From Morganella morganii H1r (GTDB lineage: Bacteria > Pseudomonadota > Gammaproteobacteria > Enterobacterales > Enterobacteriaceae), in the NCBI RefSeq assembly GCF_000633515.1, contig NZ_AYMP01000029.1, positions 62,001-126,000 of the forward strand: a DNA stretch of 64,000 nt. Reading direction: 5' to 3'. The notes below the pieces were generated by a model. The model was not told the origin of the DNA, made no database searches, and saw nothing but the letters and a program-made list of their open reading frames with translations. This document shows positions 1-9,518 of the stretch, piece after piece (the first letter of the stretch is position 1; each line of letters opens with the position of its first letter). The position numbers and the translations under genes are program-made.

Positions 1-328
1 TCAGCAGATGCTCAACGGTACGGAACACATCTTTATCCATCGGCTCGCCCGGCGGGCACGGCCAGATTTCATACGCAATGCCGCTGCGGCTCAGATTGCG
101 CTCCAGCACATCGGTCAGACCGGCCTGTAACAGCATGCTGTCCACCATAATAAAAACGTGCTTAATTCCGCGCTCCGCGAGCACATCCCCGCTGCGGCCG
201 ACAGCACCCGGGCCGATTAATGTGGTCGGTGGGACAGAAAACTCACGCACCTGACGGGCATTCACCAAATCAAGCGCCTGATAGATAGCGGACTGAACCT
301 CAGCCGCGGGTAAACGATTATCCGGCAT
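1..328 (-). CDS. eutG: EutG, ethanolamine-utilisation iron alcohol dehydrogenase (3' part missing)
   Basis: This is the N-terminal 109 codons of an iron-dependent alcohol dehydrogenase that would reduce acetaldehyde to ethanol in the ethanolamine microcompartment. My translation of the minus strand begins MPDNRLPAAE and continues through REFSVPPTTLIGPGAVG, the typical start of the Fe-ADH nucleotide-binding domain. The metal-binding His residues lie beyond the window edge. The ATG at 326-328 overlaps the end of eutJ by 11 bases, so the two are translationally coupled. Position after eutJ matches the Salmonella and E. coli eut order. The identity rests on partial sequence plus context. Confidence 0.85.
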   Translation of the reverse strand, partial: MPDNRLPAAEVQSAIYQALDLVNARQVREFSVPPTTLIGPGAVGRSGDVLAERGIKHVFIMVDSMLLQAGLTDVLERNLSRSGIAYEIWPCPPGEPMDKDVFRTVEHLL

Positions 329-1163
329 GACGGTTTTCTCCCTGAGACACACCGCAGACGGCAATCGCCAGCGGCGTCATAAAAATAGAATGCTGTGGCA
401 GTACCACGGTAAGATGCGGGAAACGTGCCTGAAACAGCGGCTGCACGCCGGGCTGCATACAGGAGCCGCCCGCCAGCCACAGTTCGGTCACGTCCTCACC
501 GCGAATATGATCGTCGACGATATCCGTCATTTTTTCGTATACCGGACGAATAACCGGCCAGATGCTTTCACCGCGCTCACGCTTCATCTGCTCGGCATCT
601 TCCAGCTCAATGCGCTGGTTGCCCGCCAGGGTCAGGGAAATATGATGACCGCCGGTGGCTTCGTCGCCGGAGCGGGTCACTTCGCCCTTCTGCACAATCG
701 CGATCCCGGTGGTACCGCCGCCGATATCCACAACAGCGGCTTTATCCAGCCCCATCATGTCAGCGACCGCAGAAGGTTCATCCAGCACTCTGGCGACCAC
801 CAGACCGGCGGATTCCAGCACATTCACGGAGATACGCGGGTCTGTTCCCGGCGGGAATGACGTTGCCGCCACCTCAAACCGGAAACCGAACTGTTTTTCC
901 AGCGCATCCAGATGTTTATTAACGATTTTTACCGCACCGAAGAAATCCCAGACCACACCGTCGCGCACCACATCTGCCCAGTCGAGGCACACCGCGACCG
1001 GCTGTCCTTCCGCATTGACCACCATGGACACCACATCACAGGTACCGAGATCGATCCCCAGCCACAACGGCGCATCTTTGTGATCACCCGCCTGCGGCTG
1101 ATTACAGATTTCCGCTGCCCGCTGTAAGCGCGATGCCAGCCATTCCTGATTGCGTTGAACCAT
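318..1163 (-). CDS. eutJ: EutJ, Hsp70/ASKHA-fold chaperone-like protein
   Basis: About 281 residues of the ASKHA (actin/Hsp70) fold. A phosphate-binding motif GIDLGTCD lies near residue 37, and a second nucleotide motif VVDIGGGTTGIA follows near residue 145. EutJ is presumed to act as a chaperone or reactivase for ethanolamine enzymes, but its job is not firmly established in the family. The reading frame opens to 1208. I chose the ATG at 1161-1163 because GGAGG sits five bases upstream, and the protein then starts MVQRNQEW, close in length to E. coli EutJ. It lies between eutE and eutG as in other eut operons. Confidence 0.9.
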   Translation of the reverse strand: MVQRNQEWLASRLQRAAEICNQPQAGDHKDAPLWLGIDLGTCDVVSMVVNAEGQPVAVCLDWADVVRDGVVWDFFGAVKIVNKHLDALEKQFGFRFEVAATSFPPGTDPRISVNVLESAGLVVARVLDEPSAVADMMGLDKAAVVDIGGGTTGIAIVQKGEVTRSGDEATGGHHISLTLAGNQRIELEDAEQMKRERGESIWPVIRPVYEKMTDIVDDHIRGEDVTELWLAGGSCMQPGVQPLFQARFPHLTVVLPQHSIFMTPLAIAVCGVSQGENRHAG

Positions 1164-1261
1164 CGGTTCCTCCGGTTTAAAACATAACGTCAGGGTTAAC
1201 GTGAACAACTCACACTAACCGGGAAAAAAGCGGTGAAGCCCGCAGGCCCCACCGCAGCGGC

Positions 1262-2704
1262 TTACACGATGCGGAATGAATCCACCATGGTGCAGCGGCG
1301 CAGACGGACGAACGTCCGCGCACAGGTCACACCTTCACCGGTCGGTGTGGTGATCGTCATGGTTGTCCAGCCTTCGCCGCCCAGTCCCAGACCGGCAATA
1401 CACGGTCCGTTTTTCACGAAAATACTGGTGTCGATGGCATTCGCCATGCGGTTCAGGTTGCTGATGTTATTGGAATGCATCGCTGCGGTATGGTGGCAGC
1501 CGCCTTCCAGTTTCACCGCCAGGTCAATCGCCTGATCCACATCTTTCACGCGGATGATCGGCAGAACCGGCATCATCAGCTCCGTGACAGCAAACGGATG
1601 TTTGCAGTCAGTTTCTGCGATCAGAAGACGGGTATCCGCCGGGACAGTCATACCGATAGCGGCGGCAATTTTCGCTGCATCACGGCCGACCCAGTCGCGG
1701 CTGACAGTGCCGTGGCCGGTTTCATCAACATTTTTCAGCAGAACCGGGATCAGCTTCTCGCTCTGTTCGCGGGTCAGTAATACCGCGTGATTACGCTGCA
1801 TTTCGGTGATCAGTTTGTCTGCAATGCAGTCAACCGCGATCAGCACTTTTTCATCCGCACAAATGATGTTGTTATCGAATGATGCACCGTGAACAATGGC
1901 TTTCGCCGCGCGCTCGATATCGGCCGTTTCATCGACCACGACCGGCGGGTTACCGGCACCGGCCGCAATCAGACGTTTGTTGGTGTGTTTGCGGGCGGAT
2001 TCCACCACCGCATCACCCCCGGTCACGACCAGCAGGCCGATCCCCGGATATTTGAATAAACGCTGTGCGGTTTCGATATCCGGTTTGGCAACCGTCACCA
2101 GCAGGTTGTTCGGGCCGCCTGCGGCAACAATGGCTTCATTCAGAACGGTGATAGTGCGCTGTGAGACTTTTTTCGCTGCCGGATGCGGCGCGAAAATCAC
2201 ACTGTTACCCCCGGCGATCATGCTGATGGCATTGTTGATTGCCGTCGCTGCCGGGTTAGTGGATGGTGTGACAGAGGCGATAACACCCCATGCCGCATTT
2301 TCGATTAAGGTTAAACCGTGGTCGCCGGTTAACACTTCAGGACGCAGACACTCAACACCCGGGGTGCCGTTTGCCTGTGCTAAGTTCTTCGCGAGTTTAT
2401 CTTCCACGCGGCCCATGCCGGTCTCTTCAACAGCCAGAACCGCCAGTTCACGGGCATGTTCTGTTGCCGCACGGCGGATTGCGCCGATACAGAGATTACG
2501 CATTTCAACGGTTTTTAATGATTTCTGTGCTTCTTTGGCGGCAAGAACGGCATCATCCAGGGATTCAAACACCCCGAAACCGTTATTCTGTGAGGCTGCC
2601 GCCTGCTGTGGTGCCGCTGATGCAGCCGCCGGTTGTGTGCCCGCACTCATGCTGGCCAGAACCGCTTTTACCACATTCTCAATTTCTTTCTGATCCATAT
2701 TCAC
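1262..2704 (-). CDS. eutE: EutE, CoA-acylating acetaldehyde dehydrogenase
   Basis: Converts acetaldehyde, CoA and NAD+ to acetyl-CoA inside the Eut microcompartment. The 480-residue protein has an amphipathic N-terminal segment (EIENVVKAVLASM) of the type that targets enzymes into shells, then an Ala/Gln-rich linker, then an ALDH domain. The catalytic Cys is Cys282 in NNIICADEK. The match to E. coli EutE runs to the C-terminal DSFRIV. The frame begins at a GTG (2702-2704) with AGAGG five bases upstream. An in-frame ATG lies two codons later with poorer spacing, so the exact start is uncertain by two residues. It is slightly longer than the usual ~467 residues because of the linker. Confidence 0.95.
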   Translation of the reverse strand: MNMDQKEIENVVKAVLASMSAGTQPAAASAAPQQAAASQNNGFGVFESLDDAVLAAKEAQKSLKTVEMRNLCIGAIRRAATEHARELAVLAVEETGMGRVEDKLAKNLAQANGTPGVECLRPEVLTGDHGLTLIENAAWGVIASVTPSTNPAATAINNAISMIAGGNSVIFAPHPAAKKVSQRTITVLNEAIVAAGGPNNLLVTVAKPDIETAQRLFKYPGIGLLVVTGGDAVVESARKHTNKRLIAAGAGNPPVVVDETADIERAAKAIVHGASFDNNIICADEKVLIAVDCIADKLITEMQRNHAVLLTREQSEKLIPVLLKNVDETGHGTVSRDWVGRDAAKIAAAIGMTVPADTRLLIAETDCKHPFAVTELMMPVLPIIRVKDVDQAIDLAVKLEGGCHHTAAMHSNNISNLNRMANAIDTSIFVKNGPCIAGLGLGGEGWTTMTITTPTGEGVTCARTFVRLRRCTMVDSFRIV

Positions 2705-2736
2705 CCACGCCTCTTTCTGTGACTCGTTGCGGCGAT

Positions 2737-3024
2737 TTATTTATGAAAAATCACCTGACTTTCCATAACGGCCTCATCCACAATGCCGATGATGCTGAGA
2801 TCGACCGGTGACGCTTCTTTGCTCTGAGCACGCCGCGCCGAACTTCCGCTGACGATCAGCACCCATTCACCATTACCCGCACCGATACTGTCGGTTGCGA
2901 CGGCCACCTCACCGTTAGGACGCCCCTGGCGGTCAATCATTTCCACCAGCAGTAATTTGTCGGATTCCAGTCCGGGATGACGCACGGTGCACACGATTTG
3001 TCCGATAACGACAGCCAGTTTCAT
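2737..3024 (-). CDS. eutN: EutN, pentameric microcompartment vertex protein
   Basis: A 95-residue EutN/CcmL-family shell protein, which forms pentamers that cap the vertices of bacterial microcompartments. It begins MKLAVVIGQIVCTVRHPG and contains the family-typical IGAGNGEWVLIVSGSSAR and SPVDLSIIGIVDE segments. An in-frame GTG lies six bases upstream, but GAGAGG is spaced five bases from the ATG at 3022-3024, and starting there gives the same length as E. coli EutN. It lies 32 bases before eutE and 144 bases after eutM in the operon. Confidence 0.95.
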   Translation of the reverse strand: MKLAVVIGQIVCTVRHPGLESDKLLLVEMIDRQGRPNGEVAVATDSIGAGNGEWVLIVSGSSARRAQSKEASPVDLSIIGIVDEAVMESQVIFHK

Positions 3025-3168
3025 GTTCACCTCTCTTTATATTTCAGCAGCCTGAATACAGCCGGCTACGGATTTCAGGTAAAAAAATCCCCTGCCGTCT
3101 GAGTGACAGCAAAAAAACCGGGGAGATTAAAATCGCGTGGCGTCAGAAGCACGCCACGCTAACAACGA

Positions 3169-3462
3169 TTAATCGATTGATTTATCGCCGGACATTTTGA
3201 TAGGAAACACTTCTTCCAGATCGCCATGCGGACGAGGAATAACGTGTACAGAGACCAGTTCACCGATACGCTGAGCTGCTGCCGCACCTGCGTCAGTCGC
3301 TGCTTTACATGCTGCAACATCACCGCGCACCATGGCTGTGACCAGACCACCGCCGATTTGTTTAACACCGACTAATTTAACGCGCGCTGCTTTGACCATC
3401 GCATCGGATGCTTCGATTAATGCAACCAGACCCTTAGTTTCGATCAGTCCTAATGCTTCCAT
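3169..3462 (-). CDS. eutM: EutM, hexameric microcompartment shell protein
   Basis: A 97-residue canonical BMC-domain protein ([20 protein letters not shown]...) that assembles into flat hexameric facets of the ethanolamine microcompartment. Length and sequence agree with E. coli EutM almost throughout, and the motif [11 protein letters not shown] is characteristic of BMC-H proteins. The C-terminal tail (KMSGDKSID) is the least conserved part. Its start follows a gAGGA-type ribosome site. It sits between eutD and eutN, as in Salmonella. Confidence 0.97.
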   Translation of the reverse strand: MEALGLIETKGLVALIEASDAMVKAARVKLVGVKQIGGGLVTAMVRGDVAACKAATDAGAAAAQRIGELVSVHVIPRPHGDLEEVFPIKMSGDKSID

Positions 3463-3500
3463 GATATTTTCCTCTCATTGAGATCCCATCAGGGACCGGT

Positions 3501-4523
3501 TTAAATAACGCTTTCTGCTTCAGTGCGGCGGACAGGTTGTCCGGCCTGAGCTAACTGTGTTTGTGCTACCAGCACCAGTTCAATAATGTCGCGGGCATTA
3601 CAGCCGCGTGACAAATCATGCACCGGTGCATTTAATCCCTGAATCAGCGGGCCGAGTGCCCGGTAACCGCCGAGACGCTGGGCAATCTTGTAACCGATAT
3701 TGCCTGCTTCCAGTGACGGAAAGACCATGACATTTGCCCGCCCCTTTAACTCACTGTTCGGGGCTTTTTGTGCAGCGACACTTGGCACAAATGCCGCGTC
3801 AAACTGCAGTTCACCATCCGCCTGTAACTGCGGGGCGCGTGCATGAATAATTTCCACCGCCTGCTGCACCATCGCCACATTAGGATGTTTCGCGCTGCCT
3901 GCTGTTGAAAAAGACAACATCGCCACACGCGCGGTTTCACCGGTGATTGCCGTGAAGGTTTCCGCACTGCTCAGCGCAATATCCGCCAGCTGTGCAGAAG
4001 TGGGTTGAGGTACGACACTGCAATCCGCGAAACCCAGCACATTGCCTTCCGTTCCCGGCGGCAACATGATGAAAATAGATGATAATGTTTTCACGCCCGG
4101 CTTCAGGCCGATCACTTTCAGCCCGGCCCGCAGAACAGCGGCAGTTGACGAGATATTCCCCGCCACACATAAATCCGCTTTTCCGGCGGCAACCATGGCG
4201 GCACCGAACCACAGCGGCTGGCGCATGGCCTCATCCGCATCTTCCGGGGCTTTTTCGCCGAGGCGCGCGGTGATGGCATCCGCAAACTCTGCGCGCCACT
4301 CATCCGCACTGTCCGGATCAATAGTGCTCAGGCCGTCCATAATGACACCGGTACGCAGCGAGAAATCACGCAGCGCAAACGGGTTTGCCAGCAGAACGGG
4401 CTCCGCCAGACCATTTTGTTTCAGATAACGGGCGGCGTGGATCACGCGCTCATCCAGCGCATCCGGCAGAACCACCCGCGGCGGGTTCAGTTTTGCCTGC
4501 TGACGGCATCGTTCAATGAGCAT
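3501..4523 (-). CDS. eutD: EutD, phosphotransacetylase
   Basis: A 340-residue phosphate acetyltransferase of the short (Pta-domain only) type, which turns acetyl-CoA made by EutE into acetyl phosphate and recycles CoA inside the shell. PTA-family segments are visible, including the ends [16 protein letters not shown] and [16 protein letters not shown]. The start codon at 4521-4523 overlaps the last 11 bases of eutT and has an AGGGGG ribosome site inside eutT. The N-terminal segment [13 protein letters not shown] may act as a targeting helix, which is inference. Confidence 0.94.
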   Translation of the reverse strand: MLIERCRQQAKLNPPRVVLPDALDERVIHAARYLKQNGLAEPVLLANPFALRDFSLRTGVIMDGLSTIDPDSADEWRAEFADAITARLGEKAPEDADEAMRQPLWFGAAMVAAGKADLCVAGNISSTAAVLRAGLKVIGLKPGVKTLSSIFIMLPPGTEGNVLGFADCSVVPQPTSAQLADIALSSAETFTAITGETARVAMLSFSTAGSAKHPNVAMVQQAVEIIHARAPQLQADGELQFDAAFVPSVAAQKAPNSELKGRANVMVFPSLEAGNIGYKIAQRLGGYRALGPLIQGLNAPVHDLSRGCNARDIIELVLVAQTQLAQAGQPVRRTEAESVI

Positions 4524-5358
4524 GTGTTCCCCCTTGCATCAGAGCCTGTTTCAGAGCCTGTGCGGTCATTACGCCGCCTTCGCGCACCACCATCACCATC
4601 AGGACATACACCGCACTGGAGAGGCGGTTAAGCGCCTGCATAATGTCAGGGCGGATGACCTGAAAATAACAATCGATATAAATGCGTGCCGCACTGACTT
4701 CCGTTTCACGGACTTTGGTCCGCAGCAGGTTCAGTGCCGCCGCATCACGGCCGTGACTCACATCCGGAACGATATGGTCATGACCCAGGTATTTCAGCGG
4801 ATTATGAGACAGCTTGTGCAGCTCATCCGCGTTCAGATCCGCAATACTCTGCTCACCGAGCGGTTCATTGAGCGCATCGGCGCGCATAATATTGCCGAGC
4901 ACAGAGCGGATATCCGCCAGCCAGCCTTTCAGCGGCATCTGTGCAAATTCAGTCTGTAACCAGACGGCTTCGGCGATAGTGGCATCCAGCGCGGCGCGGA
5001 ACGCCAGACGCGGATCATTTTTTGCCACCATGGTGTGGCCGTTAAGGTGTGTCAGCGTGTCCGGCTTTTTCGCCACCGGCTGATGGCATAATTCGCAGGC
5101 CGCGACATCCGCTTTATCCTTACTGGTTAACCCGTGTACCGCTTTCAGGTCAGGGACAGCCGTTTCGGTTTTACCGGACTCATCCGGCGTTTCCACAAAC
5201 AGACGACCTTGTTTATCCTGAAATTTCACCTGTAAACGGCGGCTTTCGATCAGCTCACGGGCGGATGGTGTCATCCGGCTGTCAGCAGGCAGATGAATTT
5301 CACTGCCTTCGCTCAGCGTAAAGTTATCCCGCAGCCAGTCTTCAGTGATAAAGGTCAT
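4513..5358 (-). CDS. eutT: EutT, corrinoid adenosyltransferase of the ethanolamine pathway
   Basis: ATP:cob(I)alamin adenosyltransferase that makes adenosylcobalamin for ethanolamine ammonia-lyase. The 281-residue protein begins [18 protein letters not shown] and matches E. coli EutT along its length. The frame opens to 5376, but AGGGG lies seven bases before the ATG at 5356-5358. The known Salmonella EutT metal motif is HX11CCX2C. Here I read His75, then Ala87-Cys88, then Cys91, so the first Cys of the pair is Ala. That could alter metal binding, but the C-terminal catalytic helix region ([17 protein letters not shown]) is intact, so I expect an active enzyme. Confidence 0.92.
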   Translation of the reverse strand: MTFITEDWLRDNFTLSEGSEIHLPADSRMTPSARELIESRRLQVKFQDKQGRLFVETPDESGKTETAVPDLKAVHGLTSKDKADVAACELCHQPVAKKPDTLTHLNGHTMVAKNDPRLAFRAALDATIAEAVWLQTEFAQMPLKGWLADIRSVLGNIMRADALNEPLGEQSIADLNADELHKLSHNPLKYLGHDHIVPDVSHGRDAAALNLLRTKVRETEVSAARIYIDCYFQVIRPDIMQALNRLSSAVYVLMVMVVREGGVMTAQALKQALMQGGTHAH

Positions 5359-5369
5359 GGCGATACCCC

Positions 5370-6134
5370 TCAGCAATCCTGCCAGTTAGCCGGCCAGGCC
5401 ACATACAGGAAACGGACAGTCGATGGTGTGCCGAACTCAATCGCGGAACCTTTCGGGATAAACATCACATCACCGGCTTTCGCGATCATGGTTTCGCCCT
5501 GATGGCGCACATGCAGCTCGCCTTCCAGAACCAGATCCACTTCGTCGTAGTTCAGTGTCCACGGGAAGAATGCGTTTTCCCACTGCATAAACCCGGCAGC
5601 CATGCTGCTGTTGTCCTGCGCGGTGATCAGATCCGCAATCCCGACACGGTGCGGACCCGCACCATCGAAATTACCGAATTTCACCGAGCTGCTGTCGACC
5701 ACTTTAATGCCGCCTTTGCCGGTGACACTGCGATAGCTCTGGGTATTCGGGGTATCGGTGTTCTCTTCCGCCGGTTTGAATGCCGCCACTTTCGCTTTAA
5801 TCTGCGCGATACGCTCCTGCACCACTTTATCGACCAGTTGTGCAATCAGGGTTTCGGTGACATTGCCGTCAGGCAGCTGAGCGATAATGCACTCGCGGAT
5901 TTTCTGACGCTCTGCGGATGAAATATTGGGTTCTGTTCCGGCGGTTGCGGCCGGCGGCGCAGAGGCCGGTGTACTGTTCTGTGCGGCATCGACCTCACAA
6001 ATCACAAAGCCCAATTGTTCAGCCACAACATGGGCTTCCGGCGTGACAATGCTCTCTTTCAGCACCACATCCAGACGGGTTTTACCCGCTGCGTGTGCTT
6101 CCCGGATGTCATTGGCCGTTATTAGTTTCTTCAT
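5370..6134 (-). CDS. eutQ: EutQ, cupin-domain acetate kinase-like protein
   Basis: A 254-residue EutQ protein: an N-terminal segment MKKLITANDIREAHAAGKT, a variable Ala/Pro-rich middle (residues about 50-70), then a C-terminal cupin barrel (about residues 150-250) with the typical turn ...FMQWENAFFPWTLNYDEVDLVLEG split over the ligand region. EutQ and EutP have reported acetate kinase activity in Salmonella and help shell assembly. The gene lies 11 bases upstream of the eutT ATG and 12 bases after eutP. The length is slightly above the E. coli protein because of the Ala/Pro linker. Confidence 0.93.
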   Translation of the reverse strand: MKKLITANDIREAHAAGKTRLDVVLKESIVTPEAHVVAEQLGFVICEVDAAQNSTPASAPPAATAGTEPNISSAERQKIRECIIAQLPDGNVTETLIAQLVDKVVQERIAQIKAKVAAFKPAEENTDTPNTQSYRSVTGKGGIKVVDSSSVKFGNFDGAGPHRVGIADLITAQDNSSMAAGFMQWENAFFPWTLNYDEVDLVLEGELHVRHQGETMIAKAGDVMFIPKGSAIEFGTPSTVRFLYVAWPANWQDC

Positions 6135-6146
6135 CGGATATTCCTC

Positions 6147-6593
6147 TTATTGGCTGTCGGCTGTGGCCAAAAACTGTTTCACTTTCAGGACGTCATCAGG
6201 ATCAAGGCTGTTGATGGCAAGTACCGGTTCCTCAAATCCCCGCGTGGAGAGTAACTCGCGCACGGCGGGTACATCCGCATCCGGTGCATCGGCTTTGCTG
6301 ATAACCGCAAAGCGGCGCATACGGGGATAGATATCGAGTAATCCGGCAGGGATCCGGCACTCAGGGTTATTTGCCGCGTGGACATAAACCAGCACATCAC
6401 AATCTGCCAGCGTATTAATCAGTGCATGGTAGAGACGGGGATGGCTGAAATATTCACCCGGTGTATCAACACTGCCCTCATCATTGAACTCAATCGCCTG
6501 TGTTTTCCGCGCAAGATCAAAATCCCCCTGCAACGCATTGAATAATGTCGTTTTTCCTGCACCCACATCACCCACAAACACAATTCGTTTCAT
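6147..6593 (-). CDS. eutP: EutP, small P-loop GTPase-like protein
   Basis: A 148-residue Ras-like P-loop protein. Walker A is GDVGAGKT at residues 8-15, the switch-type segment VDTPGEY follows, and the guanine-specificity motif appears as SKAD (ISKADAPDAD). EutP has been linked to acetate kinase activity and to maturation of the microcompartment. It sits 27 bases after eutS and 12 before eutQ, so it is the second gene of the operon. Confidence 0.94.
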   Translation of the reverse strand: MKRIVFVGDVGAGKTTLFNALQGDFDLARKTQAIEFNDEGSVDTPGEYFSHPRLYHALINTLADCDVLVYVHAANNPECRIPAGLLDIYPRMRRFAVISKADAPDADVPAVRELLSTRGFEEPVLAINSLDPDDVLKVKQFLATADSQ

Positions 6594-6620
6594 TCAGACG
6601 GCATCCTTAACTGCACCCGG

Positions 6621-6956
6621 CTAACTGCGGGTGATATCACAAATGGCATAATTGAGGAGCTGGCTTAACCCGCGAACAGTCTGGATCAATGCTTCTTCCA
6701 CTGCGCCGACAGAGCCGTAAATCACGAGCGCACCGGTGAAACGGTCAAGAAAGCCGATATCCACACCGGCAGCCTTTGTGGCAAGATCACCCGCAATCAT
6801 CGCGGTTTCACCGGGTGTCAGTGTCATAATGCCGATGGCTTCAGCACCGGGAACCCCGATTTTTTTCGCCAGATCACTGCCCGGGTGCGCAATCAGATGC
6901 GCCAGCGTGACCTGTTTGCCGGGAACAAATTCCTGGATGATACGTTCCTTTTCCAT
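6621..6956 (-). CDS. eutS: EutS, circularly permuted microcompartment shell protein
   Basis: A 111-residue BMC-fold shell protein that forms bent hexamers at shell edges. It begins [26 protein letters not shown] and ends [23 protein letters not shown], as in E. coli EutS. It is the first gene of the leftward eut operon, with a gAGG-type ribosome site in the GAGGTAAGC stretch. Expected regulation is by EutR with ethanolamine and B12. The eutR gene would lie beyond the left edge. Confidence 0.96.
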   Translation of the reverse strand: MEKERIIQEFVPGKQVTLAHLIAHPGSDLAKKIGVPGAEAIGIMTLTPGETAMIAGDLATKAAGVDIGFLDRFTGALVIYGSVGAVEEALIQTVRGLSQLLNYAICDITRS

Positions 6957-7293
6957 CGTGCTTACCTCGTCACTCTCCTCATAAGAATTGATTCAATCCT
7001 AGTCACACTCTTAAAAAGGGGATAACAAAAATCGGCAATCACGATTAAATGTTGAAACAGATCACTAATTGGCAGAATTGTTAATTTGGTAACAAACAAC
7101 GATCACCCGGGAAAAAGGCACGGGAATTGAATCTGTTATTTGTGACAGGATTGTTTCTGATGCGGTAATACGCAAAATACGGGGATTGCCTTGCCCGGGT
7201 TACCGGACGTGATATATCCGGCGGCAAAAGCACAGAGACCGGGCTGTCGTGAAAACAGACCGGCAAACAGATGGTTACAAATACTCCGGATGA
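6957..7293. promoter_or_regulatory. Upstream region of the eut operon
   Basis: About 337 bases without a convincing gene, between eutS and the M48 protease gene, both read leftward. It must carry the eut promoter and probably EutR binding. A weak CRP-like sequence (on the minus strand AGTGA-N6-TCAAC) spans 7051-7066. I cannot point to a clear -35/-10 pair. A 61-codon open frame at 7081-7266 lacks a good ribosome site and is not called. Confidence 0.5.
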
Positions 7294-8304
7294 TTATTCC
7301 TGATTCTCAATGGCCTTAATACGGCTTTCCCAGCCCGGATGTGTACTGAGAAATGAATTTTCGTCATCATCTGCTGAATCTGATAATTTGGTAAAAACAG
7401 ATATCATCATTTTCAGTGAGCGATGCTGCGCCTTCATTTCTTGCGCGGCAAATTTATCCGCATCCGTTTCCATATTACGGGAATAACTGAGAGCCAATAA
7501 TGAACCGCCGGAATGCACCAGGGTGTCCTCAATCCCGCTGACATCGCCCGTGAACCACATAAAGGTAATGGCCAGCACTGACGATTCAACCAGAGAACGC
7601 ATAACATGGCGGTGATAATGATGCCCCATCTCATGCAGTAATATGGCCGCCAGTTCATCGTCATGATCGATCATTTTAATCAGATCATCCGTCACAATGA
7701 TAGTGCCGTCAGACAGAGTAAATGCATTCGCCCCGTCTTCTGAGTGACGGAATACGATTTTCAGCGGCAGCTTATCCTGCTTTAATTTATCCGGAATCAC
7801 CGATAAAAACAGATCAGTGACTTCCTGCTGTTTTTCTGCCGGTAACCGGCTTTTAGTGAAATATTCCCCGTCAATTAATTCCAGTGAATATTTCCCGAGA
7901 TAGAGACTGAAATCATCAGGAACGATTTTTGTGATAGCCGATGAAGCGGCCGGGATAAAGACCATAAAATAAAGCAGAAATACACAGACGATGCCGGTAA
8001 CGGAACCAATCAGCGCAATTTTGTTTTTCTCAAAGGCATGAATAAAAGCGCCGGACACTTTTTTACTGCTGACAACCGTGTGCAGAGGAACATTCCGGGG
8101 AGCGGTAAAACAATTCCCGTCAGGGAAAAAGAGTGAGTCAGGTAATGAGCCCAGCGGCTGAGAAAGACGGCTTTCAGAAAAGGCATACTCATGAGTATGC
8201 CCGTTTACAGTGACTCTCAGCCGGGTATTTTCATTATCAGCCTCAAGATAAGCAACATGCTTCTCTGCCTTTCCCGCATACGTAAACTCACCGGTTATTT
8301 TCAC
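7294..8304 (-). CDS. Membrane-anchored M48-family zinc metalloprotease
   Basis: A 336-residue protein with an N-terminal beta-rich region (about 1-90), one transmembrane segment at about 96-120, and an M48 peptidase domain. The zinc site is HEMGH at 224-228 with a downstream Glu (ETDAD, Glu279) as the third ligand. The catalytic domain probably faces the periplasm or outer membrane leaflet, as in M48 relatives, but topology is inferred. Its ATG overlaps the stop of the yjgN-like gene by four bases, so the two are co-translated and probably work together. The substrate is unknown; quality control of membrane proteins is one possibility. Confidence 0.88.
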   Translation of the reverse strand: MKITGEFTYAGKAEKHVAYLEADNENTRLRVTVNGHTHEYAFSESRLSQPLGSLPDSLFFPDGNCFTAPRNVPLHTVVSSKKVSGAFIHAFEKNKIALIGSVTGIVCVFLLYFMVFIPAASSAITKIVPDDFSLYLGKYSLELIDGEYFTKSRLPAEKQQEVTDLFLSVIPDKLKQDKLPLKIVFRHSEDGANAFTLSDGTIIVTDDLIKMIDHDDELAAILLHEMGHHYHRHVMRSLVESSVLAITFMWFTGDVSGIEDTLVHSGGSLLALSYSRNMETDADKFAAQEMKAQHRSLKMMISVFTKLSDSADDDENSFLSTHPGWESRIKAIENQE

Positions 8305-9518
8305 AAAGAGACCCCGATATCAAAGGCACTCACTATTTCATCCTGAACCGCACTGCCCTTATTTTCATCATGCGCGCTGACCGCTGCCAGTGACATATCA
8401 CCAATAATTTTCATATTTTCGGCCATATAGCGGGCATGGCGGATTTGCGCGACAGGTGTTGCAAATCCCAGCGTAAAAATAACCATCAGGCTGTTGGTGA
8501 ACATCAGCATAAGATACGGAAAAAGCGAAATATCTGACCGGAAACGCAGCATGTTACCCAGAGAAACATGCGCGGAGACATAGCGGATAACCGCAACACG
8601 CAGATAAGCGGAAGTCACAATAAGCCCGCACAGAAAAATCAGATACATGGATACCACATTCGCCGCAAACGATACCGGGGAAACCGTCATCTGATAATAA
8701 TTTGCCATTGCTACCGTCATCATCATTTGCCACATAATGCTTCCGCTTAAGCAGAGAAAAGGCAGTAATATCAGCGCTGCAATCACATAAAACTGAAGAA
8801 ATTTTTTGAGTTCTGACTGAATAGCAAAGGGCTGTTTCCCATAGAATAACTGATTGAAAAACAGATCATAAATTCGTTTGGCCTGTACGGCAAATACCAG
8901 AAACATACCGGCCAGAATAATAATCATCTGGATAATGCCCTGTATGAAACCTGCTGTCGCATCACACCCGCCGGGCCCGGAGCACCGCATAAGGGTGGCA
9001 CTTGTTCCGCCTGCAATAACGGCAATAACCAGCATAGTGATTAATAAAAATGGCATAACCAGTATTACCCAGTACCCCTGAGCAAAGCGGCAATGATAAT
9101 TGAAACGGATATTCCGGAATGAAGACATCAGGGTATTAAACCGCCAGGCCCGTAAAATAAAATACGGTGATAAAATAAATAAAATCAGCAGAATACCAAG
9201 CTGTAATATCGGGTGAATTAAACCTGACAAAACATAAAAGAGTATAAACGCAATAACAATAATCCGGCTCATCAGAAGATTCAGCGGTACGGCATGATAA
9301 TCAAAGTGTGACCCGCCGATATCAGTATTACCGTAAAAATAACGGCGTTTTCTGACCGCCGCCCAGGCAGAATATATCCCGAGAGTAAGGACTGTCAGGA
9401 ACAGATTAACTATCCATATTTTGAAATACTCTCCGGATTTTCCGTGAAATTTCACATCATGAATTTCATCATCTTTGTCAACAACGATATCACTGAAAAC
9501 GATTTTTTCATCATGCAT
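8301..9518 (-). CDS. YjgN/DUF898-family polytopic membrane protein
   Basis: A 405-residue inner-membrane protein with about seven or eight hydrophobic segments. It has the DUF898 hallmark near the N-terminus: FHGKSGEYFKIWIVNLF, then LGIYSAWAAVRKRRYFYGNT, and later GYWVILVMPF. E. coli YjgN belongs to the same family and has no settled function. It is the first gene of a two-gene unit with the M48 protease (four-base overlap) and is divergent from nirB. A duplicated element is suggested by a second LGFATPVAQIRHARYMAENM segment near residue 355 that echoes the first. Confidence 0.88.
   Translation of the reverse strand: MHDEKIVFSDIVVDKDDEIHDVKFHGKSGEYFKIWIVNLFLTVLTLGIYSAWAAVRKRRYFYGNTDIGGSHFDYHAVPLNLLMSRIIVIAFILFYVLSGLIHPILQLGILLILFILSPYFILRAWRFNTLMSSFRNIRFNYHCRFAQGYWVILVMPFLLITMLVIAVIAGGTSATLMRCSGPGGCDATAGFIQGIIQMIIILAGMFLVFAVQAKRIYDLFFNQLFYGKQPFAIQSELKKFLQFYVIAALILLPFLCLSGSIMWQMMMTVAMANYYQMTVSPVSFAANVVSMYLIFLCGLIVTSAYLRVAVIRYVSAHVSLGNMLRFRSDISLFPYLMLMFTNSLMVIFTLGFATPVAQIRHARYMAENMKIIGDMSLAAVSAHDENKGSAVQDEIVSAFDIGVSL

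Noticed and set aside
1896-2693. Long open frame on the plus strand opposite eutE (265 codons)
   Set aside because: It is the mirror of a strongly biased coding sequence; the minus-strand protein is a full EutE with catalytic Cys. The antisense product is low-complexity and has no family resemblance.
7081-7266. Small minus-strand open frame of 61 codons
   Set aside because: No ribosome site, no family resemblance, and it lies in the likely eut control region.
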